From contig JABYQR010000077.1 in the NCBI GenBank assembly GCA_022592445.1, forward strand, positions 82,653 through 146,652: a stretch of DNA of 64,000 nt, read 5' to 3'. The position numbers and the translations under genes are program-made. Each line of letters opens with the position of its first letter. Positions within the stretch are counted from its first letter, which is position 1. The notes beneath the pieces were generated by a model that did no database searches, was not told where the DNA came from, and saw nothing but the letters and a program-made list of their open reading frames with translations. The stretch is from Cytidiella melzeri (Eukaryota; Basidiomycota; Agaricomycetes; Polyporales; Irpicaceae). Of this stretch, positions 1 to 12,800 are shown piece by piece.

Positions 1-411
1 ACTATACTCGAAACGGCAACCAACATCATTGTTCCAGACCAGTAAGTTCTGCCTTTCAGCGTATGTTTTATGAGCTGAAACTTTTGGTGTAGGGGAGACG
101 CGTGGCATCGTATTCGTCACGAGGACTTCAAGCAGATTGACCTATCCGGGCTGTCCACCGAGCTGGCTGAGCTGCTGAAGAGTATGCTTCGCACTGACCC
201 TTCCCTACGAGTCGACGCTGGCCTTGTTCATACGCACCCGGTCATCATGCGGGCGCGGATTTCGATGGAGCTAGCTCGAGAGGCCCTGGGATCGGGTTTT
301 CAGTCATCCGCCCTCTCAGGAGCGCCGCCTGGTTGGCTGGACTCCATCCTCGGCCATTCTGATGAGTGGGACGGCAACGAAGACGATGAAGCTATGGATA
401 TCAGCCCGTGA
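1..411 (+). CDS. Wee1-like protein kinase, C-terminal end (5' truncated by window)
   Basis: Exons 1-41 and 93-411 join across a 51-nt intron (GTAAGT...TAG) into one open frame of 119 codons plus TGA. The translation matches the end of the catalytic domain of Wee1-family inhibitory kinases. It has an N-I-I-V-P-D segment, then G-D-A-W-H-R-I-R, then an F..IDLSGLS..L segment, then L-L-K-S-M-L-R-T-D-P-S-L-R-V (subdomain XI arginine), then an HPVIMRAR tail. Known Wee1/Swe1 kinases phosphorylate the Tyr of the Cdk1 glycine loop and hold cells before mitosis. The ATP-binding and catalytic lobes lie outside the window, so activity cannot be judged. A short acidic Ser/Asp tail ends the protein. Another kinase of the Wee1/Myt1 class is possible. 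Confidence 0.75.
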
Positions 412-1844
412 GCTGCTTATGTCTTTCCATAACCGGCACCGTCGAACGCACAACTTCGCGTCTGGTTACGCAGGGCAGCCCAATGGAAAACAGTGACAAT
501 ATATATCTGCTATATATTTGGAGATATACGGTCGAAGACGGCAGACAGAACATGGACTAGCCGGAGCTGTACACCATCCGGCTCTTAGGAATATCTCCTC
601 TCTGGCTCAGACTTGCACCGCCCTCTACGGAAGCACGTCGCCTCTCTTGTGGCCCCATATCCGCTTGGCTTGTTTATTTGATTATGATTTCCTTTGGGTA
701 TGTTGTACATAATCATGGATATCTTGGTTCCCGTTACCCCTTCTTGCTTCTCCTCTTGGTTCTCTCTCAGCGTGTCGTAACTTGCCCCTCCGCATATCTC
801 ATTGGCCCTAGACCATTTATCCATAATCCCTCTTGCATTCCCGCCCAACAACCGCAATGACCATCGACCACCTCACGCATTCACGTTCATGTCCATGTCC
901 TCTTTAAATGCTTCCACGTTCATCATCTTTACACGCCGACCACCCATGACACTCATCACGATCATCTTCATTACCATGAACCGTCACGTCTTTTTGTTCC
1001 TCCACCATGGATTATTAACCACATTCGACTTCATGCCTAACTTACGCCTCTATTCTTGGTCCAACTTGGTTTTGTCACATATCTGTTGCCCATGTTATTC
1101 CCCGATATCTTGTCGTTCTAAGCCAACCGGTCCGTCTCCCCACCCTCATCTCGTAGTTTTCCCACAGCAACTCAGTAGTACCCCCTGTTTTCTTTGTTGG
1201 TAGCACAGCATCAATCGTCGCTCTATATGGTCTTGTTTTATTACAGTAGTATTCACAATCATCCCCACCGATGACTGTTTGTTTTTTTCTTAGTAGTATG
1301 CAGGAAACGTATGAAAAACTTTGGTTTTGAACTTTGACTATCTGATATACTGTCAAGTTCCCCTCAGAATTTGTGTCCTTATAATGTACGAAGTGGGTAT
1401 AGATGCGGCCGTGTCGAATAGATGTTATGGGCTAGCTCCTCATACCGGGGTTCATGAGTCAAGAGTTACGGTATTTTATTTAGCTCGCAATCGCTCGACA
1501 TTGACATGCATTGCATGAGGCGCTTTGCCGTATGGGCCCACAACTGAAAAGCATACACGACAAGCTTTCCACTAGCGACGAACAACCTCCACGCCATACA
1601 ATTGACCGAGGTTGTTTGACTGTTTTCGTATAGGCCACTCTCATTTCATCCAAGGCACGCCGCAGCGCGCACGCATGCAAACGGTCCGTGCTCGTCAAAG
1701 CAGTTCTTTTGATGCTGCTCAAGCTAACTCGACTGATCGAATTATTGATGAGGTCGAGTTGGATCGCAGCTGAAATCACTGTCGAAAAGTGTACTAAAGG
1801 GCCGGTCAAAGCGAGTGTCTGCAAGCCATCGCCGTATTCCCACT
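412..1844. other. Intergenic, no gene recognised
   Basis: 1.4 kb between the kinase stop and the next ATG. Only short overlapping frames on both strands, pyrimidine-rich around 700-1200. No conserved protein motif, tRNA or repeat was seen. It should hold the kinase 3' UTR and the promoter of the downstream gene. Confidence 0.5.
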
Positions 1845-3250
1845 ATGAACCAGACTACGCGCTTCGTCGAATCCTTGGTGCGACCAGAACGCCTACCCCT
1901 CTCAAACGCAAAGTTTGTCGTCCTCCCCATTCTCGCGCTGTCCGTCGGCGTTTCTCTCCGTCCAAGCAAACCAGTACGCGTCGGAGGACTGGTGTGCTAT
2001 GTCTTTTGGAGCTTCAATGGTACGAAGTTCACAGCAGGTGGAGGCTACGAGGACTACCTGAAGGGCTGCTTCCTTGGCGCGACGTCGCTCCTCGCGTTCT
2101 ACGATCTCGTCTTGACGGACCCGATGACGGAGTGGAGGCACAATTCACAGCCAACGTTACGTCCCGCTGACCTGCCCTTGTGGAAGCGGGTGTACTGGGT
2201 TTTATGTGAGGCGGCCAACAACCGGGGGATTGGCTGGTCTAGCCAGGTGAGGATACAAGCGGCTCGATCTAAAAACTTTCCAGCTTGACCTGGCTGTTGC
2301 TTGCTCTCCAGGTACCGTACATCCCTCCACTACCCAGCTACGACCGGCGGTCGTTTCTGGCTCGCAGAACGCGCCAGCTACTGTGGAACCTGCTGCTGGT
2401 GGATATCGCGCAGACATACGAAAGAATCAACCCGGTTTTCGCTCCCGGCAGTACGCGTGGCATGTGGTCGCAGGGTACCACCCTAGGCTACATCAACCTA
2501 CTGGCGCGCATCACTGTCGCCTGGGGTATGTTCAACATCCCATATTGCTGGTTAAGCCTTGCCTGTGTGGCAACTGGGATTCACGAGCCCCGAGACTGGC
2601 CAGATACGTTTGGGAAGTGGAGCGATGCCTATACGGTGCGGAGGTTTTGGTCGTGAGTTGCGCTATTCAACCAAAGAGAAAATCCAGCTTGATGTCGTCC
2701 CATTAGACGCAGTTGGCACCAGAGGCTACGCCGAGTAAGTGCCGCTCACACGCCTTGTCATCAGCAACCTAAACTTTGCCCCTCGATTTAGTACACCGCT
2801 ACGACAGGTAGATCAGCCGCAAGGTTCCTTCGCTGCAAGCCAGGAACTTGGCTGTCCGCGCGCGTTCAGCTCATCTTCGGATTCGGGATTTCAACCTTGG
2901 TGCATTTGCTAGGAGACTTGATGGTTGATACGCGTTGGGCGGGTGCCTCAGCGCCGTTCTTCCTCTGGCAGATTGTCGCTATCACTTTCGAAGACTTCGT
3001 AGTTGGTGTCGGGAGTCACTTTGGTGTGGAGGAGGGGCTGTGGACGCATGCTATCGGATGGCTATGGACATTCGCCTGGTTCAACGTGACGGCGACAAGA
3101 TTCATCGACTGGACGTTCCCCGCAGGTGCTGCGATGCACGAGACGTTCCAGTACTCGGCTGTGCGCCCCATCATTGATTATGTTGGACGTGCGATATACG
3201 GGGTCGACCTTGCGTCATATCTGAGCTCTGCTATTTCTGAGGCAAAGTAA
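1845..3250 (+). CDS. Wax-synthase-domain membrane protein (MBOAT-like)
   Basis: Four exons, 1845-2246, 2312-2652, 2707-2734 and 2792-3250, give 409 aa. Exon 3 is a 28-nt micro-exon. It is supported because only its inclusion restores the frame and produces the family signature: R-R-F-W-S-R-S-W-H-Q-R-L-R-R, around residues 243-256. This F-W...W-H-Q pattern is the hallmark of the fungal wax synthase domain family, polytopic acyltransferase-like proteins often near terpenoid or lipid genes. Several hydrophobic segments are visible, near the N-terminus and in the last exon. The conserved C-terminal block ends in a Gly/Ala/Val-rich membrane segment. Substrate is unknown. Start chosen as the first ATG in a frame that then runs to the splice site. 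Confidence 0.75.
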
Positions 3251-3393
3251 GGGTGTACATGTGGTTTTGATTTCCGTACTTTTGTCCATATCGGCAAAAT
3301 CACGGCCCAAATAGCTACTATTCGTGCTGTATCGTAAGGTGTTACAAGTTAGCACGCCGCTTCCTAGTAAGTTGTGAATGGGTTAGAATAGCT
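3251..3393. terminator. Convergent 3' intergenic spacer
   Basis: 143 bp between the stop codons of the plus-strand wax-synthase-like gene and the minus-strand WD40 gene. The 3' UTRs and poly(A) sites of both must lie or overlap here. No other feature seen. Confidence 0.4.
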
Positions 3394-6351
3394 TCAACTC
3401 ACATCTAAATCTCGGATTACGATGGTCCCAGCGCCATCGCCCCTGAAATTAACCAATCAGAAAGAGTTGATAGTATGAGGTGTAGAAGCTACTTACAGTA
3501 CAAGGGGTTTCTCTGCTTTTGTCTGGTCTCCTAGAGAGAACCAGCTAATGTAGGCGTCAGACTTGCCTATAACGGCTCCGTTGGGCTGCAGACGACTGCG
3601 CCCTACGCTAAGATCCCACAGTCGAACACAACCTGGCACTTGATCAGCCACAATACTAGACAAGGAAAGCGAGAAAAATCACCATCTGCTCCGGCTGAAA
3701 CCAAGGACAGCTTGCCTACGTTTGGATCATCCATCCATTGCATCCTGTACACGCCGTACTTGGCGTCATCAAGCGTGCCCTCAGTTGGTACGTCATGCAA
3801 AAAGCGGTAAAGCACGCGGGTGATGTATCTGCTGTCATAGACGTGCACAGAATTGTCACTCCTTGCCAACGCGACGTAGACATCGTCGGAGCTGTATGAT
3901 ACCTGGTTGATGCTCGATGGGAGCTTGTTGATCGATGCGTCTGCTGAATTCGCCTCTGTTTCTTCGTACCACCGTGGAAGCCGATCGAGTTCTACATTAC
4001 GAGCTTTTCCACGGCAGAGGTTCGACCGTATGTCATAAATCGAAAGTTCGAAACGTTGTCCTTCGCCACAAGTTACCAAGGCGAGAGAGTCTCCTGCATG
4101 CGCAGAATATGTCAATCCAGAAATCATGTGCGGGGGATAGTAAATGAAATACCTCTCGAGCTGACATCAATACATTCGCCACCAGCATCGTTTTTGATGC
4201 AGTACAAGAGCGAGTCCTTCTCAATATCGAAAGCCTTGTGGAATCCGATGTATCGATTCCAGGTTTCCGAAGCGGACGTAGCAAAGACAAGGTTGTTCGT
4301 CATCTCCCGCCCCCAAGCCACAGCCTGAATGGGCTGAAGGTCATTGAGAGGTGGGACTATGCATTCAAGGTAGTCCTCTGCATCTGCCTGGTGAATGCAG
4401 ACATGTCCTTGCGAGCCCCATGCTGCAAACAGGGATGTCCCCGGCTTGAAAGAGACTCCTAGCGGTTTGCCGTCATTGTCATACTCAACTAGACCAATAG
4501 CAAGATGTTGAGCAACAAAGTCCATCTGGAATGAGGGAATGACTGCCTACAGCTCCGGATAAGGTTTGGCTGCCCAAGTCTTGCAGCTTCGGAGCAGTCC
4601 CATAAGTTAACGCGACCATCGTCGCCACAGGACACGAGGCGATATGGCCTATCATGGGATGAAAACCAGCGGACAAGGAAATGGGAAAAATAGCTACGCA
4701 CTCGAGCGGATCGAAATGCGCCTGGTTCACTGTGTGGTATCTGACTCCTTGTGGAGTTTGAGACAAATGGCCTTCGACCGGTATCACTGCGGTGTGTCAG
4801 TCCAAAAATGTGTCATTGTGAGGATGATCGGCTTTTACTGACCTTGATTGCCGCACATGAGCTTTAGGCTTGCATCTCTATTATAAATCCGGCTTGCTGT
4901 GCACAATACTTATTATTTTGGTTGCTTTTCAGTAGATCGTGGATACAACGTACCATCCTCGTCAGTGTTGGGATTGAAGAGGACATAGCTGGCAACGGCT
5001 ACCATCCCTGGGGCCTGCGAAATGTTACTGATGGCTGGTGAAAGTGCCTTGAGTGATCTTATGCCTCGTTTCAACAGCTTTAACACTTACGTCCGGGCGA
5101 AAAGCGTTTGTGAGCACATTGGCGAAGATTCAGGAAGCGCGAAAGTGGACCATGCCGCATTATCGTGTGTGTTTTACTGTCGAATCTATCGAAAGCGATA
5201 CTAAAAGGAGTGTTTCCGAACACTTCACGGATCTGGAAGTGATGAGCATTGGTCTTTGCCTGTAGTGAGATGATGACAGCTTACTTTAGACCAATGATGA
5301 TGCGGCTCAGGAAATAGTGCCGCTTCCTGGGCCGCACGTCGTGGTGGAAGAAACTCAGTACGTTGTGATATACGACTAGTAGCAGAGTAGCGCTTTAGCG
5401 CTGTGCGAGCTTCCTCGGACAATGCCAGAGCTGCGGCCGCCAGGTCCGCTGCAGTATCGTGGCTATCATCAAAATTTTCAGAATCATCCGCAAGCAGAAG
5501 TTTATTCCACTGAAGAGGGATGAGATAAGTATCATGGGCGAATATAGAACTTACAATGGAGTGATCATTTATGTTGTATCCCGCGTGAAGAGTATCATAA
5601 TCTTCTGCAACCTCATCTTCGTCCTCGACATCGTTTCGCTGAGAAGAGGTGAAGTTAGAGCGGATCGTCAAAATGAACGGCGTTGAACATTACGTCGTTC
5701 CCTATGATGTCCTGGCATTGTAACTCATCCAGCGAGACGTTCGCAGTTTCGTCTGGCGGATGTACCCTGTCTTCTTCTTCTTCTTCTGATGAGTCTGAGA
5801 TAATCATGTACTTAGATGCGGATAAGGGAACCTGCTCCTGCGTTGTCATTTCGGGTTTTGGAACCAGATCATGTTGTATCTTCAAAGTCGACGAGGGCAC
5901 AAATTTCGCCTCTGGAGGGATACTAGATGGTCTAGCATTTTTGGCCTGCTGTACGTCCAAGGTGATCCTGGACGGTCCGGCAACTGGTTGCTCAGAAAAC
6001 GCTTTTCTCTTCCGCGACGCAGCTACTGGACGCTAGGACAGGATTTCTAGCATATTCCAGCATCGTTTAAAGTCGACTCACCACAATAGGGGAAAGCCCT
6101 TCCACTTCTTCGTCGCTGTCCTGAATCTCAATCACCACTCTGGTAGGGCGCTGATTGGTTGATAAAGATAAAACGGAAGTCAGACTGTGTACCGGAGATC
6201 AATATTTATGACTAACCTGGTTGGTGGCGGGCATGACTTTCGCCCTGTGTAATGCACGCGACCTTGGATGAGAACTCTGGTACATTCCCATGAAGACTAT
6301 ATCTTGGTCGCTGCTACGGTTGTCTAAGTCGACGTCCATCTTGTCGGCCAT
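3394..6351 (-). CDS. WD40-repeat protein with long acidic N-terminus
   Basis: Fourteen exons on the minus strand: 6351-6217, 6150-6082, 6032-5694, 5638-5555, 5509-5285, 5259-5091, 5034-4954, 4896-4843, 4786-4702, 4648-4551, 4488-4153, 4093-3683, 3632-3497 and 3442-3394. They give about 756 aa. The first ~280 residues are low complexity and acidic, with a run of five Glu after Ser-Asp-Ser-Ser. From about residue 360 WD-type blades appear: LVSCGDDGRVNLWD, an EYDNDGKPLGVSF blade, DSVHVYDSR, and LVSAGADGCVRLWDLS near the end. Such propellers are protein-interaction scaffolds; the acidic tail hints at a nuclear role, which is inference. The junction between exons 10 and 11 is least certain because its donor is GTAGGC. 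A GTGAGT overlaps the proposed stop, so a further tiny last exon is possible. Confidence 0.7.
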
Positions 6352-6786
6352 GTCAATAACGACTTGGTTAAACTTTAGGCACAGGTAGGAAGCGGCAGTA
6401 TTGAGTTGTACGCTCGAGCCGTGACTAACGACAACTCACCACAAGTTACAGCCCAAGAATGAGACGCAAGGCTAGGCCAGCTCGTACTACTGAAAAGGTC
6501 TAACACTCCGAAACGGGAGTTTGCGACCAAGCTGTGAAACTTTGTTCACAATTTGTGAACAGTCGAAAGCGGATGTACGGGCCGGGGCTGGGCACCGGGC
6601 ATTCACCGTACCCGGCGTGCTATCTAAGAATTACCCGCCCATGCCCATAGACATGGTAATTGGCAGTGAGCACTTCAAACCAGCTTGAACTTGAACTTGA
6701 AGTTACCACTCACATCCACCACTCGCTGCCAGTGTTTGCGGGTACTCACCAGCACAAATCCCGCTTATCTCCTTACATCTATTTTC
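6352..6786. promoter_or_regulatory. Divergent promoter region between WD40 and RING-TRAF genes
   Basis: 435 bp separates two ATGs facing away from each other, so both genes must start transcription here. A GC-rich stretch with repeated CCGGG/CCCGG words lies near 6575-6620 and a tandem CTTGAA word near 6683-6702. No TATA box or known factor site stands out. Confidence 0.45.
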
Positions 6787-8659
6787 ATGACCACCTTCAA
6801 CTATGTGGACCCGACTAACGTCAATCTGGTGCGTCGTTCCGTACTGGCATACCATTACATTCAAGTTCTAACCAAAAGCTATCGCAGCTATGTTGCATTT
6901 GTAGGTAAATAGTCACTGATCTTGCGAGCAGAGAGCCGTTTATCCTCAGCTGAACTGGTTTAGAATGCCATTCTGTGAGCCGCTGACCACCCGCGCATGC
7001 TGCCACACATTCTGTCGAGAGTGTATTACGACGGCTCTCTATCTGTCTCCACATTGTCCCATCGACCGTTCTCCGCTCGTCATGGACGACCTAATTCCAG
7101 CGGACCCACTATTGAGAAACGTAGGTCAACGGTGCAACATGTATACTATTCCCTACTTATAAACGCTTGTCAAAGCTCGTGGACGAGTTGCAGGTGGAAT
7201 GTCCGATGCAAGCTGCCGGTTGCCCCTTTACGGGACAAAGGCAGTTGCTAGCCTCACACTTGAAAGATAACTGCCTGTATATCTCTGTCCCATGCTTGGA
7301 CAACCTGTGCGATGAAGTTTTCCCGCGAAAAGAAGCAGAACATAGCGCACACGCACCCCGAAGTGAATTGCGTAGTTTTGCGACAGCCTCGAAGGATGTC
7401 AAGGTGAGTACTCGGGTTGAAAGCTGTTCGAGCGGCTATGAACTCCTTGGGCAGACCGTTGAATGCGACGACTGTCTGTCGCAGCTCACTGCAGAAGAAC
7501 TAGCGTCGCATAGAGAATCATGCCCGGACGTGCTCGTCGGATGCGTTCAGGCTGCACATGGCTGCGAGTGGAAGGCTCCAAGGAGAAAACTTGAGGGTCA
7601 CCTCCAAAGCTGTGCGTATCAAGCCATAAAGGGCTTCTTCTTTCTGCACGAAAAGAAATTATCTGCTGTCTCCGAAGAGAATGCCGTTCTTCGCCAAAGG
7701 GTTAGTGTCCTGGATGGCATTGTAACCTCCCTTCAACGGGAACTATCCACAATGAAGTCCGCTTTGGGACCCTGGTACCGTTCAGAGAGGCGTTCAACGT
7801 CCAACTCGCATTCACAACTCGCACCGATTTCTGCAGCACATACCAGGACAATCTCGCCGAGCGGCGAGGGTTCTACCCGGTCGTCCGACATAGGTTCGCT
7901 AACCAACACATTAGCGATGCCCACTCAACCTTCTGTGGGTAGTGGAGTATCCGCAAGCGCGAACGACCTGTCATCTTACTTCCCGGCACCTGAGCCAGAT
8001 GACTGGTTACCCATGGACTATCGGTCTGCATCCCACGATCATACGTTGCAGTCGATACTTCACTCAGGTGCTCCATCGTCTTCAAGCTCTGCTGCTGCGC
8101 GTCCGCCTATCCATTCCCCTCTCTCCAACCCCAGCACAACGCTTCCCTACACTGCATATTCTCAACCTCAGTCCTCCGGCTACTCTGCACCTCTACCGTC
8201 TCCTGTCGCCCCTCTGGATCTCAGCACGAATCTAGAAGGCTCGCTTCTTGGCCTTCGCGAATCTATCGTCACCGTCAACGCCGCCCTGGACTCTCTCGCT
8301 CGAAAGCAGGATGTCGCATTGACGACAGAGTCAATGCGGACAGCCGAAGAGATCCGGAGCTTGCGCGCCATCATTCACGGTTTACGCATGCAGGTGAGAG
8401 CACACACACACATTCAGAGATTTTCCACACAATCCCTGAAATGCTCATCTTATATCCCTCCCTCCCCTGTTTTAAGGTGCATTCGATCATCATGGACCGC
8501 AACGCTCAGGCGACAGGGCGTTCGAGCGACGAGTCTGTACCACCGTGGTTGCCTGATCCTCACGAGGGACCCTTACCTTGGATGCGCGTTCCCTTCCAGC
8601 CGAGATATCCTCTCCCTTTGATCCAGTCCGCCGCCTCTGGTTCTGCTCCCAAGCTCTGA
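6787..8659 (+). CDS. RING and TRAF-type zinc finger protein, probable E3 ubiquitin ligase
   Basis: Exons 6787-6828, 6888-6904 (17 nt), 6964-7120, 7176-8393 and 8477-8659 give 538 aa. The micro-exon is needed to build the first RING cysteines: C16-x2-C19, C32-x-H34-x2-C37-x2-C40, C51-x2-D54. The C3HC3D ligand set, with Asp as last ligand, is the form known from TRAF-type RINGs. Two TRAF-type zinc-finger stretches follow: a CPMQAAGCPF...H..C block near residue 83, and an H..SCPD.L.GC..A.HGCEW...L..HL..C block. A leucine-heptad coiled coil follows (EENAVLRQRVSVLDGIV). The last ~280 residues are Ser/Pro-rich and disordered; no MATH domain is seen. Family knowledge suggests ubiquitin ligation; target unknown. 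Residues encoded at 7404-7454 may be spliced out. Confidence 0.75.
7404..7454 (+). other. Possible optional 51-nt intron inside the RING-TRAF gene
   Basis: The stretch begins with the strong donor GTGAGT and ends with GGGCAG. It is 51 nt long, a multiple of three, and has no stop in frame. Both spliced and retained forms keep the reading frame, differing by 17 residues between the two TRAF-type zinc fingers. Typical intron length in this window is 45-65 nt, so removal is plausible. Confidence 0.45.
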
Positions 8660-9802
8660 ACCGCGCTTCTTCGCTGCAGTGCCAGACGACGGCTTCAATC
8701 CTTGGCGGCTGCGTTGAGTACCAAGTAGTATCTCTAGAGCTCCTCTGCGAGTGACATATCGCATCGCGCGTTACGGTACTCCGATCAAAAATCACACAAG
8801 GAACTAACGAGACGTCGTCGCGAACGACTTAAACAAATGCGCTGGGTCTCATTTGAGGTAGCACGAAGCGTTCACTAGCGTTGGAGGAATGCAAAACAAA
8901 TAATTGTAATTCATTGGATTGACAGAGAGGAAAAGCACACACAGAGAGCGAGCGAGAGAGAAAGAAACACACAGACATCGACTTTATAAAAAGATGGAAA
9001 AAAAAGAGAAGGACCACAGGATTAAAATAGTAAGGGAGAAAAAGGAAGAGAAATCCGCAGAGGATATAAAGATATATAAAATTGATGGAAAGCAAAGACG
9101 ATTGGAAAGAGAGGTGGAGTAGATGGGAGAAAGGGGTGATGAAGGGAGAGAATAAAAAAATATCCCTTTTTTTGTGGAAATGTATACAGATTAAGCAGTG
9201 ATCTATCCTATCCAGCCAGCGCTGCGGTAAATCTGCTCTTTTTACGACAAGTGAACAGCGCAGCGCATGTGGGATTTCGTGAATGGTGAGTGAAGAGGGT
9301 GAATGAACGAGGGGGAGGGGAGCGGGAGGGAGGGGGGGATAGCAGAAAGGTATGAATGTTGAAGCGGTATGAAAGCGTTGAGGGGGGAGATCGTCCTTGT
9401 GTGAATAACTAACGATTGGGAAAGCTTGTATGGGAGGAAAACGGGGATACGATGAAAGGAAAAGTAAGCCAGAGGCAACACGCATTAAGCGTACATATGT
9501 AATGACAGTACGCCGGTCTCGGGCAAACAGGCGTCCCCTCCAAACGGAAGGCATATGGTACAAACATACCCGAGCGAAAGAGGAGAGATTATAACGATAT
9601 CCACTAGGGTTCGTAAACAGGCGGGCGGGAGAGACAGAGAGCCCAGACGGCGAGTTGAGAAATATGAGCGGTATGGCTGTGTGGCTTGGAAAAATCCTTG
9701 CGTGGTAGTAGGAGACCCAAGATAAAAATATGTAATGAGCGACGAAGGCCGTTTGCTGGGAATGCCGGTTTTATGAACAAGAGGTCCAAACACGAAAGGT
9801 TC
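8660..9802. other. Convergent intergenic region, purine-rich on plus strand
   Basis: About 1.1 kb between two converging stop codons. Positions 8920-9460 are extremely AG-rich on the plus strand with GAGA and AAGGA words. A 244-codon minus-strand frame exists here but is low complexity (Ser, Phe, Leu, Pro from CT-rich DNA) and lacks any domain, so I do not call a gene. UTRs of both neighbours are expected. Confidence 0.45.
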
Positions 9803-12800
9803 CTACGACGAAGGGTAGTTTCCCATGTGCATACCATCCATGCTGGCGGGTATGCACATGGAGCCTAGATCGATGGCTCCCGTGTTATACACCTCCGTGC
9901 CCTGATGCATCTGGTACAAGTAATGCATCTCTTGCAAGGGATAGACCGGCTGCGAGTGAGCCTGGGTCACGTCGTACGGCTCGTCTTGATGGGAATACGA
10001 ATGCGACGAATAGTGGGCCGTTTTGGGGGACAGCGGGCTGTACTGAGGGTGCGCTTGATGCGGGCTGAGATTATGCTCGGGCGTGCTCGCAAGAGACGGG
10101 TCAAACTCGTTGGGATAACTGAGCTGGGCCTCCAAGGTCTGCAATGACCACCCAGTCAACATGTGTATCATTGTAACAGGCGAGCAACGGGTATTTACCT
10201 CTGACCCATTAAACGCATACATCAGATCACTCGAGTGCGAATGCTGAGGCATCGATGGCGAAACCGAGTGAGAATGCTCGTCAATGCCTTTTTCATCCGA
10301 AGCGCCGTGGCTGCGTGCAGATATCGTCGAAGACGGCGAGTACGATCCATGCTCGTTGGAATATGGCAAATCATGGGGCGGGGTATGGTTATACGGAGAC
10401 TGCCTGTTGGATGTGAAGCCGTCATGCTGCAGGCGCGGATCATACACTTCCTGTCCAGCGTATACACCTGAAAATGCGCGCTGCTCATGCAACGAGTTGG
10501 GGCTTCCGCGACGAGAGTGAGCAGGATGGGGTTGATCAGGTGGGACACCGCCATCGCGAACAGGCTGTGGGGTTTTCCCGCCATTGACGTCCAGTTCTCC
10601 AAATAGTTGCGGCAGATAGCCAGAGGCACTGGATGCAGAAAAAAAAGGGGAAGCAGTCAGCGTCTGAGACAATCAGCACTAGCGATTGCCAAAACTATCA
10701 TAACGCCTCGACATGTCGCAGGCATTGATCGGGAATCGAAAAACACCCAGGCTCGAAAAGCGTGATATGCGGAGACAAAAGGCGACATATATAAGACAGA
10801 ATGAAACACGCACATGCTTCCCCTCCTCTCCGCATCATAGCCGTCCGGTGCACTCACACTCAACTTCCTCCCCTCCGCATCGCTGTAATACGCACTCGTC
10901 CAACTACTTTCCGTACTCGCCACGCTCGCAAGCGAGCCAAACCTGCTTCGCGGATCATACGTAGACGACACTGCACTCGCATCATCCGCCTCTTCCTCCA
11001 CAACAGCTCTATTCCTCCCACCACCATACGACAGGCCAGCATCATGAACAACCGGACTTGTCGATGACGAAGACCCGTTAGAAGACGGTGCCGAGGACGA
11101 AGGCACACCGAACGAAAAGTGCGCATCAGGCAGAGGACCGGGAACAGGTGCCGGAATCGACCTCGTCGACATGTTGTAGCGGGACATTGTCGAACCGAAA
11201 TCCTGTGGGTGCTCATGAGGCCGACCTTGACCAACAGCATAACGCCTCGACAATGACTGAGCCAGCATCAACCCGTTGTACGGTAGAGGAGGTGCGGGGC
11301 GGCCAGGTGAAGCCGGTGGTAGCGCGTGAGGGGAAATCGGACTGTCGATGGCAGACGACGCTGATTGCAACTTCTGAGACTGCGCGTGCCACGGGTCGGT
11401 GAAAGAAAGACCGGCGAACGATCCGTTCGCGGATGCTGATGGTGGAGAAGGACGGTGTTGATGATCTGGATGGAAAGATGGCATCGACACCCGCTGCGTC
11501 AGCATTGGCCTGTTCTGAGCCTGATTGTGCGTATGGGTTGATGTGGGTGTGAGGTAATACGTGCGACCCTGAGGCGTCTGATGTGTCCTCTCTGGCGAAG
11601 AGAACGAAGTGCCGGAGAGACCGTCCGAACCCTCCTCGAGGTCTGTGAGGCCAGTGTGCGAGATGGAGCGCCTGACATGTAAGCTCTGCGGCCCACCGTA
11701 CATACTCATACCATGCCCGAAACCACCTGGACCATGGCTGTGGACGTATTGCGCCGCCTGACTTGCGTAAGGGTGAGACGCCAACCTCCTCATGTTTGCG
11801 TTCATGGTATCCACACTCTTCCTCCTTTCATAGGGATCGAAACCCTTCGGGATCGCCTTTCCAGATAACCCGCTAGGCATGCGTCGTATCGTGTGCGGTA
11901 AAGAATGCATGTTGAGGATGGGCAACGAGGGTCTCCTCTGCGCAAGCAGCTCCGCCGCGGATGGGTTCGTACGAACAGGACGGGTCATAAAGGCCTGAGG
12001 CACGTGCGAGGGCGAGCTGTCGGTGTCTGAGGTGGGTGCAGAGAGATCACCCGCGTACGCTACCTCATCCAAGGCGGTAGTTGCTGGTACAGCTGGCAGT
12101 GTCGACAGTGACGGTCGAACGGTTCGCACTGTAGAAGCAGAGGCAGGTTCGCCCAAGGCTGGTGAGGGCGTGGTGAGCGTGTCTGGGGACTCAGAATTGG
12201 CATCGGTGGAAGCAGATGCTGTAGAGGACTCTGCCTCTGACGTAGTGGTGCCATCGGCTGTCGGAACTGCAGGCGCAGAAGAGGATGAGGCAGACGTCGT
12301 TGTGCCTGTCACAGACAAGCTGGCATCGATTTTCTTGGCCTGGTTCTTCTCTTTCGCACGCCTGTTCTGGAACCACACCTGAGGAGTCTTAGTCAGATGG
12401 AAAGTAATCAAATGGACGGTATCTCCAAGGCGTCCTAGGATCAACCGCATTAAATGGATCACGCACCTGGACACCCCTAGGTGTCATACCGAGCTCATCG
12501 GCCAACTTCTTTCTCAATACCGCGTTTGGCTTTGTGTCGTGCTCGTAGACATTCTCCAGCACTTTCAGCTGCGGCCTTGTCGTTCGCTTGCGATGCTTGA
12601 CCTCATTCGGTTGATAACTGTGTGAGAAAGGTTGAACTATGAGGCGGTTGGGACAACAAGTCAACTTACGGGTAGAAGGTCCGGATATCGACCTGGGCCG
12701 GGTCAATGCCGGGAGGGATGAGAGACGGGACGCAGGTCTGTCCTTGATTATTGAGTGCGAGCTGGGGATGTGGAGGAAGGCCGTGATGTGGTTGGTGGAA

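Noticed and set aside
8829..9563. 244-codon minus-strand frame
   Set aside because: Low-complexity product of CT-rich DNA at a convergent gene end; no domain, no good start context.
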